In this document: positions 1 to 11,039 of the stretch, piece by piece | Layout: each line of letters starts with the position of its first letter | Position numbering within the stretch: the stretch's first letter is position 1 | Source: Lycium barbarum | Taxonomy: Eukaryota; Streptophyta; Magnoliopsida; Solanales; Solanaceae | Length of the DNA: 64,000 nucleotides | NCBI RefSeq assembly: GCF_019175385.1 | Contig: NC_083337.1 | Coordinates: forward strand, 163,445,713-163,509,712 | Reading direction: 5' to 3' | Made by a program: the position numbers and the translations under genes | The notes under the pieces: model-generated | What the model saw: the letters and a program-made list of their open reading frames with translations, nothing else | Told to the model about the DNA's origin: nothing | Database searches by the model: none

Positions 1-199
1 CCCAATAAAATAATTTATGAAACCGTTTATAAATCGGTAACTCAATAACCCGATATCAATAAACATATAATTTTTTTTATTGATTAGATTTACCGGTGGT
101 TAAACGGGTTTTTAACACTCCTGCTTAATAGTATCATATTGTTATGTCCGAATGCATATTTAAAGATCACGTGACAATATGTTAAAAGAAGAAGCTTTA

Positions 200-1640
200 G
201 CACTCACAAACGAAATCAGAATCTTAAATTTCTAGCATTAAAACCTATCTGTGTCTTAAATAGACAAGTACAATTGTACATCTCTAATTTTCCCTCTCTT
301 TTCACATCACCGGCGGCTTCTCCAAGGCCATTGCCAGCCTATCCTTTAACCCTTTTCGTGTTTGCTCTCCTTCTGTCTCACTTCTCATTTTCTAGAAATG
401 CATGTATCAATTTACTCTATTTTAATTTACGTGACATAATTAAAATTTCGAGAATGAATTAACTTTTCTTTTAGCAGAAGTGCTTAATTTTAAATTATTA
501 ATTATTATAATTTATAATAATTTTTAGATAATTTTTAAATATATAAATTTTATTTTTAAAAAATTCAAAACTTCTATGTCCAAGTTTATGGTTAAAGTTT
601 AGAAATGTAAATGCCAAAATTCCAACCGCGTTACATAAATTGTAACAGGAGAGTATTCAACTAAACTGATCGGACCTGATTCTCCTTCTCCTCTCTTATC
701 TGCCCCTATAAATCCCAGTAAAAAGAACAGAGCTTTCACTCCATACTATGGGCCTGTTCGGCAATGAGAATTTTTTGAGAATTTTTCACTTTTTCCGGAA
801 AATCATTTCGTTTTATTTGAAAGTCAGCGTTTGGCTTTTAAAATTTCAAATATAGCTTAAAGGTATTGTATTTAAAATTTAAAAAACATCTAAAATCTCG
901 TTTTCACTTTTCCTTTTCCTTTTTATATTTTTCAATACATTCAAATAATCAAATATTCTTTGTAAAAATTATAACCAAACACAAACTACTTCTTCAATTC
1001 CAACTTTAAAATTCCAAATAAAATAAAAATCTATCTTTTTGTTTTCATGGCCAAACGCCTACTTAAAAAGAGAAAAAAGAAAAAGCAAGAGTGAAACACT
1101 GTGAAACATAGGGCTCATCTCGGCGCAACATCTTCCATTACACAGATTGTTGGAATATCTCCATTGAAGAACTTGAGAAAGGCAGGTGGTCTTCATTAAG
1201 TAAAGAAGACACCATCGCCTTTTTCAAGTTTTCAAAGGAGATATTACGGTCATTTCTGTGCTTACAGGGAGATCTTGAAAGGTTGTTATGTAGAAGATTG
1301 AACTTGATTACTTTTTAAAGGAAGGTTGGCCAGACTTTGTATTGCCTCTATTTGTATGACTATATTTTCAGTTGAGGAAGAAAAGCAGGAAATGGAGAAT
1401 ATCATCGACCCGTTACCAGTGAAGTATAGTCATACAATTAGAGTCAATACTGTCTGATTATTTAGCTTAATATTTGTTTCAAATGTTTCTATTTGAGAGA
1501 GGGTAGAATGTGCTGTAAACACTATATTACATCAATTTGTGATATGGTAAATGCTTAAACATAGTTTCTCATTTCTCTAAAACTGCAAATCAACGCATAT
1601 CAATATCAAAAGAGTACTCAAGATCCAAGTAGGATTATAT
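200..1640 (+). pseudogene. B3-domain (REM-like) gene remnant, copy 1 of 3
   Basis: Heavily decayed relative of the better preserved copies at 7.2-9.95 kb and 19.5-20.9 kb. The upstream block (about 200-740) aligns with 7320-7720, including the 'aaaacctatctgtgt' stretch, the pyrimidine-rich leader and the TATA-like 'cccctataaatcccag'. The block around 1265-1400 aligns with the first B3 exon of copy 2 ('ggagatcttg', then 'ggttggccagactttgta'), but frames are broken by stops. After 1415 it matches the 3' end and downstream flank of the other copies ('gtatagtc', 'ttagcttaatat'). The second B3 exon is missing, so an internal deletion has joined the first half to the 3' flank. No coding potential remains. 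Confidence 0.6.
748..1064. mobile_element. MITE-like insertion in copy 1 leader
   Basis: About 315 bp starting 'gggcctgttcgg' and ending 'ggccaaacgcctac'; the ends are imperfect inverted repeats, with a central AT-rich part. The ending is the same as that of the MITEs at 15643-16264 and 47646-48187. It interrupts the segment 'ctttcactccatacta', which is continuous in the copies near 7715 and 19825, so it is an insertion. The target duplication is unclear. Confidence 0.5.
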
Positions 1641-1813
1641 GATCACGTCTCTATGTTGTTTTATCAAAATTTATTAATATAATTCTTTTTTTGGTAATAA
1701 AAAAACTTGTATTAAAAACTTGAAAGTGTACAAGGGAGTTAGGAGTCTCCTATGGAGTACATCTGATAAACATTCGTAGCTAGACTAGTATTATAGCTAC
1801 ATATTGACATGTG

Positions 1814-1822
1814 TTTGCAAGG
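1814..1822. repeat. Target-site duplication, left (MULE-1)
   Basis: TTTGCAAGG, repeated at 7055-7063 as CTTGCAAGG (8 of 9 identical). Nine base pairs is the usual duplication length for Mutator-like elements. The joined flanks read tgtgTTTGCAAGGctattt, a string that also occurs uninterrupted near 14327. Confidence 0.75.
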
Positions 1823-1950
1823 GAGACCGCGACTTAAGTAGCACAAAAAATAAAAAGTTGAACCAAACTAGTATAAAAAAAAAAAAAAAACATAAGTAGT
1901 ATTCACGCACGAAATTCGTGCGTGAAAGGACCAAACTGCAAAAATGCAGC
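1823..1950 (+). repeat. Left TIR of MULE-1
   Basis: Inverted match to about 6927-7054. It includes a 16-A tract and the first copy of the 'cacgcacgaaattcgtgcgtg' palindrome. Confidence 0.8.
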
Positions 1951-2195
1951 TTGACCTTTTCACGCACAAAATTCATGCGTTAAAGGACCAACTTGCAATA
2001 ATACCATATACTCCTTTCACGCATGAAATGTAATAGGATATACTCCTTTCACGCACTAATTTCATGCGTGAAACCATTTTGCCTTTCACGCATGAATTTA
2101 GTCCGTGAATGGAGCATTATTTGACCGTTTTAAAGGATCAACTTGCAATAATACCATATACTCCTTTCACGCACTAATTTCATGCGTGAAGCAGC
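1905..2195. repeat. Left subterminal palindrome array of MULE-1
   Basis: Several copies, full or half, of a 24-27 bp palindrome whose arms are 'tttcacgca' and 'tgcgtgaaa' (about 1911, 1959, 2015, 2048, 2085, 2163), mixed with two copies of a spacer containing 'aacttgcaataataccatat'. The same motif family forms the array at 6015-6340. Confidence 0.75.
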
Positions 2196-2596
2196 ACAGT
2201 TTTTTTTTTGGTCTTACCTTTCAAATCACATTTTTTTCCATATTTTGGGCAAAGATTAGTCATGTTTCAAAATCCCAAAATATCAATATTTTATATAAAA
2301 CTTAATATCTTTTTTTGCGTACAATAATGTCGGCTCATTACATCAAGTCCACCTAAACGTTTGGATAACCGTTTTAGGGGTTCTAAGGTGCCCCGAAGTA
2401 AGTTTTGAAACTTGTCTATTTATAGGGTTTTGATTTAAGTGTTTTATTATAATTGAATGTTCAAATATAAATATTTGATTTAATAATAATTCATCCAATA
2501 CGAGAGGTTTATACTAATTTAAAAATAATTCATTTCATCTAATTACAATACTAATTCAAAGTAATACAATAATAAATTACAATAATAATACAATTT

Positions 2597-5500
2597 TCAA
2601 GTTCTAGAGACTCTATTACTTCGAGAGGTGCTTGTACTACCACGGCCTTGTTGCCCACAGGAACGCTTGTCATGGCCATATTACTTACAGGTAGAGCACT
2701 TGCGAGAATAAGTTCTTTCACTAACATCCATTTGATTGGGTCTACGACTTCGTGAGTTAATGCCCAATTTCCTGATGTAATCCTTGTTAGCAACTATCGA
2801 AAACGGCTCGTTTGGCCAATAAGCTTCATTACCAAGTGGGTGGAATTGACCGGAATATGCTCTAAGGTAACTGTGGACCTTGTATTCCCCCGCCACATAA
2901 CTTGTTATCGTTTTTCTCATTCTCTCGAAGCACTTGACAGCATGAGAACACGGCATGTGATACGTTTGCCACTTACCACAAGTGCACGTTCTTGTTGCCT
3001 CATAAACGTTATGCACGTTGCCACCCTTACCGTTGTGATAACCCGTCCTAACTTCGTAGACATGTCGAATTGGGTCATACTCGGTCATTTGGTGGTGCTC
3101 ACATTTTTTTCTATAATGCTCCATAATTTTGAAGGGCTTTGGCATCCATGTCCCGCCGTCGGCTAATATCGCTCTAGCTTGCCTTGTCCTAACAACAAAT
3201 CGCTCCACAACCTGCTTGAAAGTCATTCTCACCATTGCGGTGACAGGTAGTCCTCGAGCTGATTTCAGCAAGCCATTGAAAGATTCTGAGCTGTTTGTTG
3301 TGAGCATGCCCCATCTTTTGCCTCCATCAGCATGAAGCGTCCATTTTTCAACTTCGAGCTTTATCAACCAAATATATGCGGGTTCACTCACTGCCCTGAT
3401 CAGATCCATTTTTGTAGCCCATTTTCGTTGTTGATGCTCCATCGCAGCCCCCCACATCAATTTGTTTAGAGTGCCATTGTGAAACGTTGATTGCAAATTT
3501 GCCTTCAAGTGCCTTAAACAATAGCGATGGTAAACAAAGGGAGGCTGCCACCCTGGTAAATTAGCCATATTGTGCAATATGCCTTTATGACGATCAGACA
3601 ACACGCATATGCCGGTACGATCCTTAATAACATGAGTTTTCAAATGGGTCAAAAAGATCCCCCATGTGTCGTTGCTCTCGTTAGCGGCAATTGCGAAAGC
3701 AAGAGGAAATATTGACCCATTGGCATCCATTCCTATTGCAATTAGGAGCTTGATGTCGTAGGCACCATATACATGCGTACCATCTATGGATATCACTGGT
3801 CGGCAGTGAGCAAAACCATCAATGCATGGTTTGAATGTCCAAAATACGAAGTTGAAGATTTTACCCTCTATAAGCCGCCACTCTACAACAGTACCATTAT
3901 TAAAATGTTGTAGAGCTGCCATATACCTTGGCAGCGATTGAAAAGAAGTATGCCAATTTCCAAAGACCATCTCAAAAGCGCGTCTACGCCCGAGAAATCC
4001 CTTTCTGTTGCTTATAGTTTTTCTATATATGGTTTGAACGTTTCGAATACAATCTTTGATGGGGATCCTGCACAAGTTTAAACAAACAACATTTAGTAAT
4101 TGATCTTTTAATCGATATAAGACATATGATGTACTAGGTAGGATAAGTTACCTTGGCGTTTCGGCAATGTCCTTAAGTAATACTTGAGCAATCATGTTTG
4201 TATCTAAATTATAATGATCTGCTTGATTTTCTTCCATATCACAAGTGTGTCTTTCGCGGAATTTTGTGATAGCCCACATACCATCAGGCTTAACAATTCC
4301 CCGAAGCAACCACTCACAGCCTTGATACCGTCGTTTACAAACTAGTCTCCATATCTTTGAGGTTGAAAGATCAACCTTAAACTCCTTCATGTCCTTAAAA
4401 CAATAAATTTTGACAGCCCGTTGCAACGCCTTTTTGGATGCGAACAACATTCCCTTTGCAAGGTAGCATCGATCTTTGTTGAGATCCTTTGGTTCAATCC
4501 AGGTTTTTTGGCGACTATCATCATCTTCTCTTGTGAAGACAAATGCATCATCACGACCCTGCAGGCTGTCAAGATAAGGGATATTGTTAGAATGCCACTG
4601 AATTGGGCTTTCAGAAGTTGGGTTTTCAGCCATCGGTGGTGGTACATGGTGGTGCATTGGTTCTTGTTGGTTTTGGCTTTGAGGAATATTGTTGGTCATA
4701 CCAACTTGAACATCATCATCTTCATCATCGGTTACCTCTGCATTATTAGCTAGTTCATCGTCATCACTTGATGATGACTCATAATAATTAGGAAAATCTT
4801 CATTATCAAGTGCATTCATCCTCCTACACGAAAAGTAACATATTTTAAATACCAACTTCATACATATATATAGATAAATTAATATCAAGGTGATGAACTT
4901 ACTGTCGTTCATAAGCACTGTCATGGTGTGGAGAATGATCAACTCCACCGAACTGAGAGGATTGACCAACATCCATATTTGGTACCACTGGTGAGTTTTG
5001 AGAATAGTTCCTATAAAGATTTGAAAAATTGGTTATTACCAATTTATACAACAAACACATGCTACTACACGTAATAATAATATAAAAAACTCATATTTAC
5101 CAATTTTCGTTGTAAGCTTGATTAAATTGCTGGCTTAGATTTTCCAGCGGCACTTGACCACTCAAAATGTCTCCATAGGAATTAAAGTCCCCATATGTGT
5201 TACCATGAATAGGCTGGACTTGAGGGATTTCTTCCCGAGGTATCTTTTCAACATACATCTCAAGAACATTAATGAATACTAAATCACGATATTCTTCCGG
5301 CGATCCCAAATAATCACTCAAAGATTCATCATCGTTGATATTGTGCATGCCATAACGCACTACACCGTTTGATATTGTTTGTGGATATCTGCCAGTTATT
5401 GAGATTCCAAACTCAGTGGGTTTAGTTTTCATTCTTTCGTGCATGTACATGACTAATGTTTCATAATCTAAATTTGTTGGAAATTTAACATGGGCTTTTG

Positions 5501-5669
5501 GTTTGGTACTATAACGAATGGAGTAATTGTCCTCGACGATATCTCCATCCCAAAATAGTGAAACCTTAACACGTGAAGCATTTTGAGACATTTTTTCAAT
5601 GAAGTTTGATTTTTTTTTATGACTTGTAAGACTTACACTTATGCAATTGATGAGTTTTTCACTCGTCAA
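2597..5669 (-). CDS. MULE transposase (mudrA-like), four exons, stop in zinc knuckle
   Basis: Predicted to cut and rejoin the element's ends in the nucleus. Exons read on the minus strand: 5669-5101 (internal start at 5591 equally possible), 5010-4903, 4823-4152, 4067-2597, all with GT/AG borders and matching phase. Exon 1 carries a PB1-like domain of the type found at the N terminus of plant MULE proteins. Exon 2 and the first part of exon 3 encode an acidic serine-rich linker, then the MuDR DNA-binding domain. Exon 4 encodes the DDE core: D in ISIDGTHVYG, D in LSDRH, a likely E in NSSESFNG, then a SWIM zinc finger (CTCG...MPCSHAVKC). The C terminus has a C-x2-C-x4-H-x4-C zinc knuckle, but a TAA at 2681-2683 falls between its cysteine pair and histidine; the same frame continues to a stop at 2597. 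A CAA-to-TAA change explains this simply. A GTAAGT at this point could alternatively be a splice donor. Confidence 0.88.
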
Positions 5670-5689
5670 GCCTTCAAGTTAAATAGATT

Positions 5690-6000
5690 CCTGAAATCGT
5701 CATGCGTGGTGTGTTGTCAAATCAATACTTATAGTGCGCATTAAAATGGTGCGCAATACAAAACGGTCAAATATTGCAGCAACGTATTGTCAAATCAAGC
5801 CTTTATGTGTCATAGATTCCTGAAATGTTGTCAAATCAATACTTATAGTGCGCATTAAAATGGTGCGCAATACAAAACGGTCAAATATCAAATCAATACT
5901 TATAGTGCGCATTAAAATGGTGCGCAATACAAAACGATCAAATATTGCAGCAACGTATTGTCAAATCAAGCCTTTATGTGTCATAGATTCCTGAAATGTT
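5690..6000. repeat. Direct repeats upstream of the MULE-1 transposase
   Basis: About two and a half copies of a roughly 110-bp unit containing 'atagtgcgcattaaaatggt' and 'gcgcaatacaaaacg' (near 5728, 5839 and 5893). A second shared block, 'caagcctttatgtgtcatag', occurs at about 5797 and 5968. The region lies between the gene start and the palindrome array and probably contains the promoter. Confidence 0.65.
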
Positions 6001-6014
6001 ATGGGTAACGTGGT

Positions 6015-6340
6015 GCACTTTCACGCACAAAATCTGTGCGTGAAAGGGTAAAATATATTTTTCCACTTTCACGCACAGAGTTTAGGGTTTATGGTGCACT
6101 TTCACGCACAAAATCTGTGCGTGAAAGGGGAAAATATGCTTAAATTAGGCACGCACAAAATCTGTGCGTGAAATGGTTAAATATATTTTTCCACTTTCAC
6201 GCACAGATTTTAGGGTTTATGGTGCACTTTCACGCACAAAATCTGTGCGTGAAAGGGTAAAATACATTTTCCACTTTCACGCACAAAATTTGTGCGTGAA
6301 AGGGGCATAACGTCATTTCACGCACAAATTTTAGGGTTTA
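6015..6340. repeat. Right subterminal palindrome array of MULE-1
   Basis: Full palindromes with arms 'ctttcacgcaca' and 'tgtgcgtgaaag' near 6018, 6097, 6149, 6226 and 6269, alternating with half copies followed by 'ttagggttta' (near 6064, 6191 and 6314). Spacing is about 35-50 bp. Each unit can form a short hairpin and contains CG sites. Confidence 0.8.
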
Positions 6341-6451
6341 TGTGGTAGTTGCTGCACTTTCAATTTACGATATGAAACAATAATAAAGACTAAATATGCA
6401 AAAAAAAAATATGTTATTTACGATAAATTTTACAACACTAATGTATATACA

Positions 6452-6893
6452 CTATCGAGGATGGGTCCCACATGTAGTATGCCGGAGACTATCCCTAGGC
6501 CTAAGGCTCATACCATCCCCACCGCCCTCGTCATCGTCTCCATCGCCTTTTTTCCTCTTAATAACAGGGCGCTCCAAGTCATGATCATCATCTCTTTGCC
6601 TGGCACGTGCTCCCTTGACTAGAACGTGCTTCTTCTTGGGATCTGGTCCCGCTGACACACTCAGAACCTCAAGCTGAGTTAGGTCTGGTATCTCGAACTC
6701 TACCTCGTCGGGAGTCGCCACCTCAGGCGCCGAAGGATGAACCTGAAAAGTATATAATAATTAGTACCATTTATTATTTATATTGAATACATTAACGTTA
6801 TTTATTTAATAGAACCTGTGTGTCAACGGACGCCTGAGTAGGCTCCTGAGATAGGTGTGGTGGTGAATATGAGGTAGTCTCTTGGATGGCCTC
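6452..6893 (-). pseudogene. 3' tail of a plant mobile domain (PMD) type gene
   Basis: Two exon-like pieces joined by a small intron: 6893-about 6814 (ends ...QASVDTQ at a GT donor) and about 6742-6452 (begins VHPSAPEVATPDEVEFEIPD after a TTTTCAG acceptor). The second piece ends in a basic, aspartate-rich region and a stop. This resembles the C-terminal tail of PMD proteins annotated as 'serine/threonine-protein phosphatase 7 long form homolog'. No PMD core is present: sequence upstream of 6893 runs directly into the right TIR. Probably what is left of a second gene once carried by this MULE, or a captured fragment. The family call rests on tail similarity only. Confidence 0.5.
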
Positions 6894-6926
6894 ATCACGC
6901 ACGAATTTCGTGCGTGAAAGGCCTCA

Positions 6927-7054
6927 TCTGCAATTTTGCAATTTGGTCCTTTCACGCACGAATTTCGTGCGTGAATACTACTTATGTTTTTTTTTTTTTT
7001 TGTACTAGTTTGGTTCAACTTTTTATTTTTTGTGCTACTTAAGTCGCGAATTCG
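6927..7054 (-). repeat. Right TIR of MULE-1
   Basis: Inverted copy of 1823-1950; it includes two 'cacgcacgaatttcgtgcgtg' palindromes just inside it and the T-run matching the left A-run. Confidence 0.8.
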
Positions 7055-7639
7055 CTTGCAAGGCTATTTAAAATGGAGATCGATTAATTAATTGAAGACA
7101 TAAATAAAATATAGCAAATCTTCTCGAGATTCGTGGACAGAAAATCAGAAAAGCTTTTGTTTGTGTAACATTTTAATTTTTTTCCCCTAAAAACTACTGT
7201 TCATTTTAAAAGACTGTTCTTTAGTTGATAAGAGAAAACAAAATCTACTACTGCTGTGCAACTTTTTTGATTCTTCTACGAAAAAAACTTTTGAGTCTTT
7301 CAGAAGATTTTGTTCCAGAATTGTGAAAGCAGCACTCAGCAAAGAAAATGTAGCACTAAAACCTATCTGTGTGTTTCAATGGACAAAGTACAATTCTACA
7401 CCTGTATTTCCTCTGTTTCACGTCACAGGCGGCTGTTCCGCTGCCATTGGCAGCCTGTGCTCCCTCCGTTTCCCTTTTCATGTTTAGTCTTGATCTGCCT
7501 TTTTCATTCTTCACTTCTTTCTCTCTTCCCATTTTCTTGAAACATCAATCAATAAATAAATACTATGATTCATCAATACTCGGGAAGAGGAGGAAGGAAA
7601 GAGCTTTCACTCCATACTAAACGGGTCGACCCTATTCCC

Positions 7640-7720
7640 CCCTTCTCCTCTCTTCTCTTCCCCCTCTATAAAATCCCAGCCAAAAAGAAGAGAGCTTTCA
7701 CTCTATACTAAAATCAAGAG
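7640..7720 (+). promoter_or_regulatory. TATA box region of B3 copy 2
   Basis: 'cccctctataaaatcccagc' (about 7661-7680), followed by 'aaagaagagagctttcactc'. The same block occurs at about 19780-19830 and, less well preserved, at 700-745, where it also precedes B3-type sequence. Conservation across three decayed copies suggests the core promoter of the ancestral gene. Confidence 0.55.
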
Positions 7721-7892
7721 TGAACTAACTCTAATAGGTTGAGCTCATTTACACTCTGTTTTTGTATGTTTATATACATTTTGTTTGTTGTTTAAGGTAC
7801 TGACTTTTCTTTTTTGTCCGTGTCCATTATTTTATAGTTGAGCCAAGCCCAATCTTAAAGGTCTAAACTTTGAAAGAAGGTGAAAAAACAAA

Positions 7893-9946
7893 ATGGACAG
7901 AGGCTATATCGTTGCTGACCTCCCTAACTTCCTTCAGATTTATCATCCTGAACTGTGCTATTCCAAGCTGGTAATCTCTTTTTTTTTCTTCTAAATTTCT
8001 GCTTCTTTGTAGTAATATGCATTAGTGCATTCGGTTATTGTTAAGATAGTAACTTAGATGAAGCTAAAGGGCCTAACACTAATAAAACCTTACTTATTCC
8101 ACGGTGTGTTTTCTTATAGGTTTTCGTTCTTGACTTGACTGAAATGATCACCGTTCATAATAGATATTTTTAGGGACGAGATGAATTGGTTTTTGGTTGC
8201 TTTTAAACGTTAACGGATATAATAGTAAAAATCTGAAAATGTTTACTTCTTATCTGGACTCTTGCAAATCTGGTAAGGTAGGGTGTTAATCTTCCTAAGT
8301 TTGTATAAGCAAAGGGCTAAAGATGCATCTGCAATAGAGATGAGAGTGTAATATATTACTTAACTTACCGAAGAGTGGACAATGAAATAGCAAATGATGT
8401 GTGGTGATTATGGCCACAGATTTGGAAGACTAGATTGGACATAATCAGACAATACACTCTTAAGATCCAAGGGGTAGTTTCTGTTAAAATCATACCCTGA
8501 TTCTTTCACTGGAAATCAAACTCAATTTATGTTTCTCTTTTTTTTTTTTAGAAAATACCATCCGGATTTCTGGAGTTTTTCAATGGAGATATTCACGTCT
8601 TTCTGCTTGAAGTTGAAGGTCCAGCTCGGAGATCTTGGAGGGTTGTTGTAGAAAAGATCGAAGAGGATTTCTTTTTCAAGGGTTGTTGGCCAAACTTCGT
8701 ACAGGATAATAACTTGGAGTTTGGAGATTATATGGAGAAGATGGCTACATGAAGGAGAACTTAACTGACATTGAGGAGCTTGAATTGCATCCGTTGGATG
8801 AAGAAAATGCCCAAGGTGAGTTTCTTTGAAGATCTTCAATTTGTAGCTAGTGTTGGTGCAACACTTCAAGTCTTTATGCATAATCTTTAAAGTCAAATCC
8901 AAAAATAGTAACTTACAAAAAAGTGACTTGTACAGAGCTCCGCTAGCTGATCAAGCACTTGATGGGCCAGTAAACTCTATGAGCTATGTCACTTTCTTCG
9001 AAGTTGTCCTGAAGGAGCCCGACTTTCGGAAGATGCTGGTAAGTTTATTTTTGTAAATATTTTGCATCTATGCATAAATCCGTAACGCCTCCTATATATT
9101 CTCAAAAGTGTCATTATATGACTGATTTAGTGTCAAAAAGGTAAAATAGCATGGAAAATTCCTGCCTAGTAACTTTTATCTCGTGGCATTTTTAGGTCCT
9201 CTCACAATGTTTAGTTTATAGAGATAAATATTTAAGTCCAATACAATAATTTCTCAACAAAACAGAAGCTTCAAGATATTCTAGTGAGCTAGTTGGCTCT
9301 GATTTTTTTGGAAGATAGAGTTCTGTGAAATGTTGTGAAACTTTTAACTACCTTACACTCCAGAAATTGGGAATGTGTTTCTTTCTTTAGTTTGCTTCCA
9401 AAACAGAGAAAGTTGCTCATACTGCAGATATGTTATGATTTGCAGAATATAATAACTCATCATTTTATCATTATTTAGCTATCGCTTGCGTGTCTTCACA
9501 TTAACATCTGCTAAGTGAATCGTATTGGTCGATTGGTATTCTGTGAAATAGTTGAATATACTTTGAATCATGATGGAAAGTGGTGTACTACTTGTTGTAG
9601 TCTTCTTAATTCTTAGCATTTGATACTTACCACTTGACTGTTGAAGTGTATTCTATTCGAGCATGTTACTGTGTCTACATTCTTTATGCAGAATATACCT
9701 TGTGCATTTGGCCGCAGATACATGAAGAAGGGGTAAAAGTTTTAGAAAGATGCTACCCTTCAGACCAATAGTGCTAGCTGGCCGGTTGTAATCCGCGAAT
9801 ATGATAGACTTAAATTTCGAAATGGGTGGGGTGAATTTGTACGTGCCAATGAGCTACGTGTAGGAGATGTTTGCCGTTTTGAGTTGATTGATGAGGAGGA
9901 ATTCATATTGAAAGTTTGCATTAACCCAAGTCTCAATGAAGTATAG
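7893..9946 (+). pseudogene. B3-domain (REM-like) transcription factor pseudogene, copy 2
   Basis: Plant REM-type gene with two B3 DNA-binding domains, now broken. Exon 1, 7893-7970 (MDRGYIVADLPNFLQ...), ends at a GT donor. Exon 2 starts at 8552 with the first B3 domain (GFLEFFNGDIHVFLLEV..., FFFKGCWPNFVQDNN). Near 8730 a deletion shifts the frame: a stop follows GDYMEKMAT, while the neighbouring frame reads YGEDGYMKENLTDIEELEL on to a donor near 8815. Exon 3, about 8936-9038, and exon 4, 9692-9946, encode the second B3 domain, ending FELIDEEEFILKVCINPSLN plus EV and a stop. Exon 4 has two stops where copy 3 reads KKGQKFEKE, both compatible with single C-to-T or G-to-T type changes. At least one frameshift and two nonsense changes argue against function. 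Confidence 0.8.
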
Positions 9947-9959
9947 TCGATAGAAATAG

Positions 9960-10780
9960 AGACAATTCCCTTTGATTAGTTAGCTTAATATCTGGTTCAA
10001 ATGTTTCTACTTGAGAGGGGATAGATGTGAACTAAACATTGTATAATTCATTATCGGATTGAAGGTTGATGTATCTGAAGTTTAAATTAATGAATATACA
10101 TAATTTTGTGATATGGTGAATGCTTTAACATAGTTTCTCATCCACAGCCTGGAGTTCCCTAACCTTTGGCACTGTAAAATTGCAAATTAACTCTTTTCAA
10201 TTTGAAACAAGTACTCAAGATCCAAGTAGGCTTATGCTGTATGATCGAAAGCGCCTCTGCCTGTCATATTAAAAATTTCTAACATATTATTTCACTTTAT
10301 TCAATGTGATGTTTTTAACCTTTTTGGTAACAAAGTATCTAATCTTTGGTAACCTTTTTTTCGGTAACTTAGGTTGTTAATTCCCTCGTGGATGTTTCCG
10401 TCTTACTTGATCGATCAAACTAACAACAATCTTTTATTTATTTTTCTCTTAAAAGAAAGCATGCATTACTTAAATTGTTGAAGTAATTTCAGATGTTAGT
10501 TCAGAATGAGGATCATGACACTTGAACTGTAACAAATCTGATTGTGCGTAGTTACCAATCAGTTGGTACATGTTTTTTCCTTCTCCTGTGTTACGATACA
10601 CTTGATGTCTCTTCTTATATGCCCCTCGAAAGACCTCCTGGAGCCAGCAAAAGCAAATCACCAACTTTTCTCAGCAATATATTTTCACTTTCTACTTCTT
10701 CCTCTTTCTTTTTTCTTTCTTTTCTGGTGGGGATGGGGGTGCAGAAACAATTGTTTAACTTATGCTTAATGACACGATTT
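9960..10780. other. 3' flank of B3 copy 2 with remnant of a gene-X last exon
   Basis: 9960-10260 matches the downstream flanks of the other B3 copies (20890-21200 and 1420-1640). At 10488-10560 'cagatgttagttcagaatgaggatcatg' is a damaged copy of 18528-18600, where the same stretch is open and reads MLAQNEDHGTCTVTN; here a TGA stops it after MLVQNEDHDT. The rest is noncoding. Confidence 0.5.
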
Positions 10781-10793
10781 TGACTATCAATTA

Positions 10794-11037
10794 CTCTCTC
10801 CGGATGAAAAAGAGAGTCCACGTAGCCTATTTTTTTTTCTTTTAAGTTAAAAAGAGTTTATACTTATTAAATCAAGAAAGAATTAATCTTATTTTTTTTC
10901 AGATTTGCCCTATTAAGTGTTATGTGATCAAATCCCATAGGGATAATTTAGTCAAATTATCTATATTTGTCTAGGAATTAGTATTTTCTTAAGCGTGCAA
11001 AGGGCTAAGTGGACACTTCTTTTGATCCGGAAGGGAG
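10794..11037. mobile_element. Stowaway-like MITE
   Basis: 244 bp with ends 'ctctctccggatgaaaaa' and 'tttgatccggaagggag', flanked by TA on both sides. It shares its middle ('caaatcccat...aatttagtcaaatta') in inverted orientation with the element at 55138-55389. Tc1/mariner-type MITEs have this terminal form and a TA duplication. Confidence 0.75.
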
Positions 11038-11039
11038 TA

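Larger units (their letters stand above)
1823..7054 (-). mobile_element. MULE-1: Mutator-like element with long TIRs
   Basis: A 5232-bp element. The left end (1823-1950) and the reverse complement of the right end (about 6927-7054) match along roughly 128 bp, including 'cgacttaagtagcac', an A-run and 'cataagtagtattcacgcac'. Only the outermost ~8 bases differ. It is flanked by a 9-bp duplication (1814-1822, 7055-7063). Inside, on the minus strand, is a four-exon transposase gene (2597-5669), and beside the right TIR a PMD-type gene tail (6452-6893). Palindromes built on 'ctttcacgcaca' lie next to both ends. The TIR similarity and near-intact gene suggest recent movement, though one stop codon truncates the transposase. 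Confidence 0.85.

Noticed and set aside
2840..3335. Plus-strand frames of 108 and 68 residues
   Set aside because: Antisense of the conserved MULE-1 transposase exon.
1900..6340. CRISPR-like array of short palindromic repeats
   Set aside because: Plant nuclear DNA; repeats are irregularly spaced dyads next to transposon ends, with no cas genes.
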